A program made the translations under genes and the position numbers. The notes under the pieces are model-generated. The model saw only the letters and a list, made by a program, of their open reading frames with translations, ran no database searches and had not been told where the DNA came from. Positions 35,421 through 42,562 of a stretch of 64,000 nt of DNA are shown here, in pieces. Within the stretch, counting starts at the first letter, position 1; each line of letters opens with the position of its first letter. This stretch comes from Clostridiales bacterium (lineage in GTDB: Bacteria; Bacillota; Clostridia; Saccharofermentanales; Saccharofermentanaceae), in NCBI GenBank assembly GCA_017510605.1, contig JAFWMQ010000007.1:123981-187980 (forward strand), given 5' to 3'.

Positions 35421-37043
35421 ATGGACCTGTCAAAAGAGAATCTGAATAACAAAGAATTCTGGAACAGTATAAACGTCAAATTGCCGGAGTATGATATCGA
35501 CTCCTGTATTAAAGCCACGGCTGTCTCTCCCAGGTGGCTCCATGTCGGCGGCGGAAATATCTTCAGGGCTTTCATCGCAAGGATCAACCAAAGGCTCCTG
35601 AATCAGGGCCTGACCGATACGGGAATCATTGTTTGCGGAACACAGGATTATGAGAATTTCGAGAGAGTCTATAAACCGTTCGATAACCTCTCGATCATAT
35701 GCGATCTCAAATCTGACGGAAATACAGGATATGAGATCATCGGAAACATCACTGAGGCTATCGCTGCAAACTACGACATCCCGGAAAATATCCGAAGACT
35801 CAATGAGATAGCAAGGAACCCTTCCCTTCAGATCGTTTCTTTTACCATTACCGAGAAAGGATATGCCTTAAGAGACGCAGACGGGAAATTATATGAAGCA
35901 GCCGCAAAAGATATGGAGAATGGGCCTTCACATCCGCTTACATGCATAGGTTTTATAGCGGCACTCCTTCTTGAGAGATACAATGCCGGCAAGTATCCTC
36001 TGGCCCTGGTCAGCATGGATAACTGCAGTCATAACGGCGACAAACTCAGATCATCAGTTTTGGAGATAATCGATGCCTGGGCCGGTAATGGTTATGTTGA
36101 TGATTCTTTCCGCGATTATGCAAATGATCCGTCCCGAATAGCATACCCTTGGAGCATGATCGATAAGATCACACCCAGACCTTCAGATGAGATCCTGAAT
36201 AAGCTTACCGGTCTCGGCATCGAAAATCTCAGAAGTGTAAAGACTACGACAGGTGTTTTTGCCGCACCTTTTGTAAATGCGGAAGTCCCTGAATATCTTG
36301 TCGTCGAAGACCTCTTCCCTAACGGAAGACCCGATCTCGGGAAAGGCGGTGTGATCCTCACAGACAGAGATACCGTTGATAAGGCAGAGCGGATGAAAGT
36401 AACTGCATGCCTTAATCCTCTTCACACTTCGCTAGCGGTATTCGGATGCCTTCTGGGCTTCAAAAAGATCTCAGATGAGATGAACGACAGTGATCTGAAT
36501 TCGCTTGTTACGAAAATGGGTTACGGTGAATGCCTCCCCGTTGTTTGTGATCCTAAGATCCTGAATCCTGAGAAGTTCCTTAAGGAAGTCCTCGAGGAAA
36601 GATTCCCGAATCCGTTCCTTCCTGATACACCTCAAAGAATCGCAACCGATACAAGTCAGAAGCTTCCAATAAGATTCGGTATCACATTGAATTCATATCT
36701 GACAGAGAAACCTGAGAAATTATGCGAACTTAAGCTGATCCCGCTTGTAATTGCAGGATGGCTCAGATACCTTCTTGCAGTCGACGATAATGGAGAGGCT
36801 TTTGAGATCAGTCCGGATCCGATGGCCGGGTTCTTCCAAAATGAACTTAAGGCTGAAGGAATCAGCTACGGTATGAAAGAAAGCGTAAGCGGAAAACTCT
36901 CAGGAATACTTTCCAACGAAACGGTTTTCGGGCTCGACATAAACAAGACCGGTCTTACGCCTGTGATAGAAAACTATTTGGATGATCTGATAAAGGAAAA
37001 CGGAGCAGTTCGCAAAACGCTTCATAATGCTGTTGCTAATTAG
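35421..37043 (+). CDS. uxuB: Fructuronate reductase (mannonate oxidoreductase)
   Basis: NAD-dependent member of the mannitol dehydrogenase family that reduces D-fructuronate to D-mannonate. The 540 residues include the N-terminal Rossmann region (LHVGGGNIFRAFIARINQRLL), VSMDNCSHNGDKL, and the catalytic helix block with KVTACLNPLHTSLAVFGCLLGF, the family signature containing the active-site lysine and histidine region. Tagaturonate reductase UxaB shares the fold, but proximity to uxuA favours UxuB. GAAAGGAAATCAAT precedes the ATG. Confidence 0.9.
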   Translation: MDLSKENLNNKEFWNSINVKLPEYDIDSCIKATAVSPRWLHVGGGNIFRAFIARINQRLLNQGLTDTGIIVCGTQDYENFERVYKPFDNLSIICDLKSDGNTGYEIIGNITEAIAANYDIPENIRRLNEIARNPSLQIVSFTITEKGYALRDADGKLYEAAAKDMENGPSHPLTCIGFIAALLLERYNAGKYPLALVSMDNCSHNGDKLRSSVLEIIDAWAGNGYVDDSFRDYANDPSRIAYPWSMIDKITPRPSDEILNKLTGLGIENLRSVKTTTGVFAAPFVNAEVPEYLVVEDLFPNGRPDLGKGGVILTDRDTVDKAERMKVTACLNPLHTSLAVFGCLLGFKKISDEMNDSDLNSLVTKMGYGECLPVVCDPKILNPEKFLKEVLEERFPNPFLPDTPQRIATDTSQKLPIRFGITLNSYLTEKPEKLCELKLIPLVIAGWLRYLLAVDDNGEAFEISPDPMAGFFQNELKAEGISYGMKESVSGKLSGILSNETVFGLDINKTGLTPVIENYLDDLIKENGAVRKTLHNAVAN

Positions 37044-37050
37044 TATGTAA

Positions 37051-37058
37051 GTGGTAGA
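37051..37058 (+). promoter_or_regulatory. Candidate operator E (GntR gene)
   Basis: GTGGTAGA, a one-base variant of the shared octamer, 62 bases before the regulator start codon and immediately after uxuB. It would allow autoregulation. No clear -10/-35 pair was found here. Confidence 0.35.
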
Positions 37059-37120
37059 CATAAATTTTATTTTATGTTAGTTTCTTTATAACTATCGATA
37101 ATATAAAGGGGATTTCCGTT

Positions 37121-37795
37121 ATGATCATCACGCCTAAGCAAACATTCGAACCTAACCGTGAATATGCTTTTCGCATCGTAAAAGACAACATCATCAATAT
37201 GGAGATCAAACCCGGAAGCCTTATCGGTGAGCAGGAGATTGCAACTCAGCTGGGCATCTCAAGAACTCCCGTTCATGAAGCTTTCCTCGAATTATCGAAG
37301 TCAAAGATCGTCAACATCCTTCCCCAGAAGGGCTGCAGCGTATCACTGATCGATTATGAACTGATAAAGGAATCCCGCTTCCTTCGTATTGCTGTTGAAG
37401 GCGCTCTTCTTAAAGAAGCCTGTGATGTTGCCACCGAACAGGACATTCAGGATCTCTATGCAAACATCAAGCTTCAGCAGTTCTATATTGAGAATGATCC
37501 TCCGAAGTTTCTTGATTACGATAATGAATTCCATAAGAAGATATATGTTGCATGCAACAAGATGCAGTGTTTCTATATGGTAGGTCTGATGAGTCTTCAT
37601 TTCGACAGAGTAAGATCTTTGTCCCTTAAGACGATCAAGGATACAAAACTCGTATCTGATCACAAAGCTATTGCAGATGCTATCGCTGCCCATGATAAAG
37701 AAGCAGTCGAAGCTGCCTTCACAAAACACATGTCAAGATTCGACCTTGACTGGAACATCATAAAGAAGGCATACAGCGAATATATTACAGAATAA
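37121..37795 (+). CDS. GntR-family regulator (FCD subfamily)
   Basis: DNA-binding regulator of 224 residues. Residues about 15-80 form the winged helix-turn-helix (FRIVKDNIINMEIKPGSLIG, QEIATQLGISRTPVHEAFLEL) and about 90-215 the all-helical FCD ligand-binding domain with DNEFHKKIYVACNK and HKAIADAIAAHD supplying the metal/ligand histidines. FCD regulators such as UxuR and ExuR respond to hexuronates or their intermediates. Directly downstream of uxuB, it is the obvious local regulator of the cluster; ligand and sign of control are inferred. The stop is one base from the convergent lipoprotein gene. Confidence 0.9.
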   Translation: MIITPKQTFEPNREYAFRIVKDNIINMEIKPGSLIGEQEIATQLGISRTPVHEAFLELSKSKIVNILPQKGCSVSLIDYELIKESRFLRIAVEGALLKEACDVATEQDIQDLYANIKLQQFYIENDPPKFLDYDNEFHKKIYVACNKMQCFYMVGLMSLHFDRVRSLSLKTIKDTKLVSDHKAIADAIAAHDKEAVEAAFTKHMSRFDLDWNIIKKAYSEYITE

Positions 37796-37796
37796 G

Positions 37797-38528
37797 TCAG
37801 ATCTCTAACTTAATATCTTCAGTATCCGTGATCTCACAGTTACCCTCAAGATCTTCATAGACATATACGAGGATCAGTGAGGCCGCAGCATCCTGCCCTG
37901 AAACTGAAGGTATCATCTTGCAAAGGATCGCGTGGTTTGTTCCGGCAACAACCTGGGAACCGATATAAGCGATTGGTTCGTATGCGTCTCCGCCTTTTGC
38001 TTCGACAGCTTTATAAACAATATTCTTTATATCATCCGTAATAACTGCGGAATCAGAATAGGACCATCCTCCAACCATCGGAGTGCCGTCATCGTTTGCT
38101 GTCTCAGTGCCGGGAAGAGCTAATTTCTTATCTTTCAAATAAGTCGCTTTTCCCTGAAGATCAACATAGATATATGTAAGAACCACAGAACCTGCTGCAT
38201 TGTTTGCAACAACTGTGGGTTTGCATAGGAAGCAGTAATTCGTGCCTGATACTAACTGGGTTCCGAGTAACGCAACCGGCTCATAGAAGTATCCGTCAAG
38301 TTCGCTTACCGCTTCTTCGAAATACTTTTTATGTTCAACACTTACTTTATTGATCTGCGGAATCTCCCATGAATCTGTGCTGATCTTTGTGCTGAATACT
38401 TCTTCCCCATTGACTTTAACGTCAGCATTTATATTGACGTGCTTGTTAACCTTGCATGCTGTAAGACAGCCGGTAAGGATTATTGACGTAAGTCCCAATG
38501 TCAAAAGCTTGGTTGACAATCTCTTCAT
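37797..38528 (-). CDS. Lipoprotein with two QxVxG-type repeats
   Basis: Hypothetical 243-residue lipoprotein. The signal peptide ends at the lipobox LTGC or LTAC. Two homologous segments follow: YEPVALLGTQLVSGTNYCFLC and YEPIAYIGSQVVAGTNHAILC, each followed by a strand (VVLTYIYVDLQG, LILVYVYEDLEG). QLVSGTNY and QVVAGTNH resemble the QxVxG hairpin of cystatins, suggesting two small cystatin-like folds, but this similarity is only motif-deep. The ATG at 38528, with GGAGATTATACT upstream, is preferred over the much longer reading frame start at 38612. Confidence 0.7.
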   Translation of the reverse strand: MKRLSTKLLTLGLTSIILTGCLTACKVNKHVNINADVKVNGEEVFSTKISTDSWEIPQINKVSVEHKKYFEEAVSELDGYFYEPVALLGTQLVSGTNYCFLCKPTVVANNAAGSVVLTYIYVDLQGKATYLKDKKLALPGTETANDDGTPMVGGWSYSDSAVITDDIKNIVYKAVEAKGGDAYEPIAYIGSQVVAGTNHAILCKMIPSVSGQDAAASLILVYVYEDLEGNCEITDTEDIKLEI

Positions 38529-38596
38529 AGTATAATCTCCATATTTTCTGTCAGGTTTTATGACATTAATACAGTCTGCCTGACGGCATTGTTGCA

Positions 38597-39745
38597 TTAC
38601 CCGGCAAACCAATTAATAAGCATATACTCACCGAAAAGAATTGCAAGCATGATAACATTAATGACAGAGAAACTTAAAAGATAGTTTCCCTTCTTTCCAT
38701 CACCGTCAGATTCCTGATTCTTAGCAAAAGAAGCATGGAATCTGTAAGTAATAAGACTTGCCATACTTGCGATTATCGTACCAAGTCCTCCCAGATTTGT
38801 ACCGACGACAAGTGCTTTGCCGTTGTCAGTAAATGCCGACAGCAGCATGGCGGCAGGGACATTGCTGATTATTTGCGAAGACAAGACCGCAGCAGGCACA
38901 GGCCAGCCGGATACAAGACCTGACAACGCACCGGTTATTGCATCAATACGCCCGATATTGCCTATAAGGATGAAGAAGAAAATAAACGTTACGAGAAGAT
39001 TATAATCGACTTTCAAAAATGCTTTTAAATCCAATACCGCCATCAGGACAACAGTTATTAAAAACGAGATCAGGAAATCAAGAATACCGATAACGGTCAG
39101 AATATTCAGTATAAAGAGCAGAATATAAACAATGAGTTTTCCTATTGAGATTTTTTGAATCACAAGCTTATCATTGTCCTTCAGCTTCTCTTTTCCGCTG
39201 ACCAGGATAAATGTCATTGCAACAACCAGTATCAGTGACAACAGAGAATACGGAAGCATAAGAAGAAAGAAATCACCAAGACGCATCTTATAATGCTCGT
39301 AAAGATAGAGATTCTGAGGATTACCGATAGGCGTCAGCATACTTCCGAGGTTTGCTGCAACCGTCATGATTATAAGCGTGAACATGAGTTTTCTGTTCTC
39401 ACCAAAAGGCGCGAGCACCATTATGGCAAAAGGAACAAGTGTCACCAGTGAAACATCATTTGTCAGGAACATGCTCATAAAGAAAGCCATAAGTGACATA
39501 AGAAGGCTGATTCCTCTGTATGTCTTTACTCTCGAAAGAAGCACATTTGTCAGTACAGAAAATGTTCCGATCCGCGACATAGCTGATACGATCAGCATAA
39601 GACAGAACAGAAGAGCAAGGACCCTGAAGTTAATATATCCTGTATACTCCTGATCGGGTTTCACGATAAAACATGAAATACAGGCAAGAAGTCCTGATAT
39701 AAACAGTATCGCATTATTCTTGATGTAACCTGTAACCTTGTGCAT
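38597..39745 (-). CDS. ArsB/NhaD/CitM-type ion transporter
   Basis: Polytopic protein of 382 residues with about ten to eleven spans. TNDVSLVTLVPFAIMVLAPFG and GSMLTPIGNPQNLYLYEHYKM match the signature regions of the ion transporter superfamily that contains ArsB, NhaD and CitMHS; SNVPAAMLLSAF and TNLGGLGTIIASMASLIT are the second inverted-repeat signature. Substrate is unknown; arsenite, sodium or an organic anion are all possible. The ATG at 39745 with GAGGTGG is chosen. The shared motif F lies only about 20 bases upstream, hinting that it belongs to the hexuronate regulon. Confidence 0.82.
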   Translation of the reverse strand: MHKVTGYIKNNAILFISGLLACISCFIVKPDQEYTGYINFRVLALLFCLMLIVSAMSRIGTFSVLTNVLLSRVKTYRGISLLMSLMAFFMSMFLTNDVSLVTLVPFAIMVLAPFGENRKLMFTLIIMTVAANLGSMLTPIGNPQNLYLYEHYKMRLGDFFLLMLPYSLLSLILVVAMTFILVSGKEKLKDNDKLVIQKISIGKLIVYILLFILNILTVIGILDFLISFLITVVLMAVLDLKAFLKVDYNLLVTFIFFFILIGNIGRIDAITGALSGLVSGWPVPAAVLSSQIISNVPAAMLLSAFTDNGKALVVGTNLGGLGTIIASMASLITYRFHASFAKNQESDGDGKKGNYLLSFSVINVIMLAILFGEYMLINWFAG

Positions 39746-39763
39746 TTTCCACCTCATCTGACA

Positions 39764-39776
39764 ATGGTAGATTGTA
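39764..39776 (-). promoter_or_regulatory. Candidate operator F at the transporter promoter
   Basis: ATGGTAGA reads on the plus strand at 39764-39771, overlapping a possible -10 box TACAAT (minus strand, 39776-39771) and 19 bases from the start codon. A protein bound here would block initiation. Confidence 0.4.
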
Positions 39777-39819
39777 CATCTTTTTCGGAATAATTAAACT
39801 GTTTTATTCTGCAGTACAT

Positions 39820-39853
39820 GCATAAGAAAAGCCCGGTCAGACAACCGGGCTTT
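39820..39853 (-). terminator. Terminator after the zinc-ribbon protein gene
   Basis: On the minus strand AAAGCCCGGT (39853-39844) pairs with ACCGGGCTTT (39837-39828), followed by TCTTATG. It lies 36 bases after the stop at 39889. Confidence 0.8.
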
Positions 39854-39888
39854 AGGTTAATAAGCAATCAAATTGACCGTCAGGGACA

Positions 39889-40620
39889 TTAGAGCATTGA
39901 ACACGCTTCTTCAACAGTCTGAGCCTTATCTTCTTTCAGAAGATCTATGATCGCACCGACCCCGGAAGGATTACGCAGATTCTCGGGAACGAGAGACTCA
40001 TACTTGCGCATCTCACCAATATTCTCCTGGAACAGATCGAGCATTCTCTGATTCTGTAATCCCTGGTTATATCTTTCTTTTGCCTGTTCGATCATAAAAT
40101 CCGCATTGCTGTTAAAATCTGCCTGTTTCCTCTTGGCGATCTTAATACCAAGGAAAATAATCGCAGCTGCTACGATCAGAGCAACGATAAACCCTGCGAT
40201 GGAATCACCCATAATGGATACTTGTGCTGCCGACGAATTCGAATTGATCCTGCCGCTGGAAGCTGCATTAAAGGCAGTCAGAAACGTTGCACCAATATAA
40301 ACAACATAGCCTCCGACTATTCCTCCGACAAGGAACGGCCAGAAAAACTTCATAAATGATCTCTTCTTGTATCCGCTGTCCGGCGTTGAAGGAAAATTAT
40401 TCTGTGGTTTGATCATTGTCTTGAGTTCTTCATTATCAACAAGAAGCTGGAGATACTTCTCTAACTGATCTATCACCACTGATTTGGCAAATCCCGAGTT
40501 ATTGCTGGCAAATTCCAATTTGTTTTTCCCGGAATTACCGGACATGGACTGGGTTCCGCATCTGGAACAAACGCCATTAGCAAATGAAAGAAGAGCACCA
40601 CACTTTTTACAAAAAGCCAT
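39889..40620 (-). CDS. Zinc-ribbon membrane protein
   Basis: Hypothetical 243-residue protein. An N-terminal zinc ribbon (C4, C7, C18, C21) is followed by a linker, two membrane spans (about 98-120 and 142-165) and a charged, helical C-terminus (about 170-243). Such zinc_ribbon_2 plus membrane architectures are common in Clostridia with no assigned function. AAGGAGGTTGAT precedes the start. It is flanked by terminators on both sides and appears monocistronic. Confidence 0.72.
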   Translation of the reverse strand: MAFCKKCGALLSFANGVCSRCGTQSMSGNSGKNKLEFASNNSGFAKSVVIDQLEKYLQLLVDNEELKTMIKPQNNFPSTPDSGYKKRSFMKFFWPFLVGGIVGGYVVYIGATFLTAFNAASSGRINSNSSAAQVSIMGDSIAGFIVALIVAAAIIFLGIKIAKRKQADFNSNADFMIEQAKERYNQGLQNQRMLDLFQENIGEMRKYESLVPENLRNPSGVGAIIDLLKEDKAQTVEEACSML

Positions 40621-40650
40621 ATCAACCTCCTTAAAAAACTACACCTTATT

Positions 40651-40684
40651 CTTAGCAAAAGACCTGCGTTTTTAAGCACAGGTC
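40651..40684 (-). terminator. Terminator after the MBL-GGDEF gene
   Basis: On the minus strand GACCTG (40684-40679) pairs with CAGGTC (40666-40661) with an extended GC pair and bulge, followed by TTTTGCTAAG. It lies 55 bases after the stop at 40739. Confidence 0.65.
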
Positions 40685-40738
40685 ATTTCTGCTGTATAAA
40701 ATAATACATTAATAAATAATTATTTACAATTAACTTTG

Positions 40739-42448
40739 TTAATAACAGACTCTGTTTCTTCCCGTTTCTTTCGCTGTGTAGAGTTTCTCATCTGCTGCGC
40801 TTACATTTTCTTCGATAGTTTTGGAAGGATCAAAGAATTTACATCCGAAACTCATCGTGCATCTGATCGTATTTCCGTCTGCTTCAATATCACAATCCAT
40901 AAGCTTGGTCCTGATCTCGTCAGCTTTCCGGACTGCTCCTTCGATATCGGTATCGCGCATTACCATAATAAACTCTTCGCCGCCCCATCTGTAAATGCTG
41001 TCTTTCTCACCGCAGGAAGATTCAAGAAGATCAGCAGTAAACTTAAGAACATCGTCACCCGCATTATGTCCGTATGTATCATTGACGCGCTTAAACTTGT
41101 CTATGTCGCTGATAAAGACAGACATTGTCTTGCCTGAACCCGGAATAAGGTAATCTTTGAACTTTCCTCCGAAGTCGTAATAGAAACCCATCCTGTTTTT
41201 GAGCCCGGTAAGTCTGTCATGATGAGAATCTTCAAGAAATGTCTCGGACTCAAGAGCAATTCCGCAGACTAACGCCGCAAGAGAGAGTTTCCGGGGATCA
41301 GCCTCATCGTCAAAACCATTATCATCATTTTTATTTATCAGCTGCAATGCGCCTATGAAGCTTCCGTTGATATCAGCTACCGGGAGAACAAGTACAGACT
41401 TTGTCTTATAACCGGTCTTCACATCAATATCCTTATTAAAATCAGGATCATTGTACGGATCATTCGTTATTACCGTCTTCTTGGTCCTCAAAGCTTTACC
41501 GACAAGACCGGTATTGTCCGGAATAACGATCTTATCTATTCCTGTTGCAGACATCGTCCAGATCTGGCCTTTTCTCTTATCCCACTTCCAGAAACTTGCT
41601 CTGTCAGCATCAACAACCGTTTTCCCGAGATCTGTCAGATAAGAGAACAGAAGACCGTGATCCATTCTGTCATTAATGCTCATATCTTTATAAAGGCTGT
41701 CCGATATCTCGAAGATTCTGCTCAGCATCCTTTCATGGTCAACCAATGCATCTCCGCCCTTATCAAGAGGAGCAAACTCTGCTCCGGTTCCTTCCATGAT
41801 CTGTGCGATCCTTTTCTCATCATCCAAATGCATCAGATAAACATGCATTCCGGAATCCACATAATCCTTAATCTTCTGAACAATATCACTGCAATAAAGG
41901 TGGACAGGACTCTTATATGCGGAGATCTCGCAATAAAGATACATATCCTTTTCAAAGTATTCCTCAAAAGGAATAAGCGTATTGGTATCTCCGGTATAAA
42001 TGACTTTATTACCTTCAACCATAAGATACAAGCCAAAGCATTTTCCGCTTAATTCCTCGGTATGAGTTGTAGGAATAACTCTTACAAACCAGTCTTTTTT
42101 CAGATCTTCAACATTGATAAGTTCATACCACGCAGTATTACACCCTTCCACAATTGTAATGAAATAAAACAAGTCCGCTTCGACTTCTTTAGAAGGAGCA
42201 ATAACCGTTACCGGAGTCTTTACGGAAAACTGCAGCAGATCGATCAGCATTCCGAGCCCGCCGACATGATCACCATGCGTATGAGTAATAAGCACATATA
42301 TGTGATCGTACAATGCCAGATTCATTTCTTTCAATCTCTGGAATGCACTCATCGGACAATCAATCAGGATAAGCTCATCATTCTCCACGAAGTATGCACT
42401 GTTGTGTTCATCCGTAAAAGCAGAACCTCTTCCAAGAAACTTCAGCAT
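40739..42448 (-). CDS. Metallo-beta-lactamase fold - GAF - GGDEF fusion protein
   Basis: Predicted cytoplasmic signalling protein of 569 residues. Residues 1-220 are an MBL-fold hydrolase of the RNase Z-like type with the metal site HTHGDH (56-61). Residues about 240-395 form a GAF domain (ASFWKWDKRKGQIWTMSATG, VLVLPVADINGSFIGALQLIN). Residues about 405-569 are a GGDEF diguanylate cyclase domain with DRLTGLKNRMGF and the active-site RWGGEEF, a functional variant of GGDEF; no RxxD inhibitory site is visible. The start at 42448 has GGAGGAAT upstream. It probably makes cyclic di-GMP under control of the two N-terminal domains. Confidence 0.88.
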   Translation of the reverse strand: MLKFLGRGSAFTDEHNSAYFVENDELILIDCPMSAFQRLKEMNLALYDHIYVLITHTHGDHVGGLGMLIDLLQFSVKTPVTVIAPSKEVEADLFYFITIVEGCNTAWYELINVEDLKKDWFVRVIPTTHTEELSGKCFGLYLMVEGNKVIYTGDTNTLIPFEEYFEKDMYLYCEISAYKSPVHLYCSDIVQKIKDYVDSGMHVYLMHLDDEKRIAQIMEGTGAEFAPLDKGGDALVDHERMLSRIFEISDSLYKDMSINDRMDHGLLFSYLTDLGKTVVDADRASFWKWDKRKGQIWTMSATGIDKIVIPDNTGLVGKALRTKKTVITNDPYNDPDFNKDIDVKTGYKTKSVLVLPVADINGSFIGALQLINKNDDNGFDDEADPRKLSLAALVCGIALESETFLEDSHHDRLTGLKNRMGFYYDFGGKFKDYLIPGSGKTMSVFISDIDKFKRVNDTYGHNAGDDVLKFTADLLESSCGEKDSIYRWGGEEFIMVMRDTDIEGAVRKADEIRTKLMDCDIEADGNTIRCTMSFGCKFFDPSKTIEENVSAADEKLYTAKETGRNRVCY

Positions 42449-42562
42449 TTTTATTCCTCCGGTCAACTGCGGTTCGATATCTTATAATTATATCAAAATA
42501 TAACGATTAAGGTTATTTGTTCTCACCGGGTACTTTTCGAAGTTTCCTGTCAAAGGAAAGGA

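Noticed and set aside
35421..37043. Tagaturonate reductase (uxaB) for this gene
   Set aside because: The fold is shared, but the neighbours uxuA, kdgK and eda with no altronate dehydratase favour the fructuronate reductase role; not excluded by sequence alone.
37797..38612. Longer N-terminus for the QxVxG lipoprotein
   Set aside because: The first 28 codons lack a ribosome binding site and would place the signal peptide internally; the ATG at 38528 has GGAG and a proper lipobox follows.
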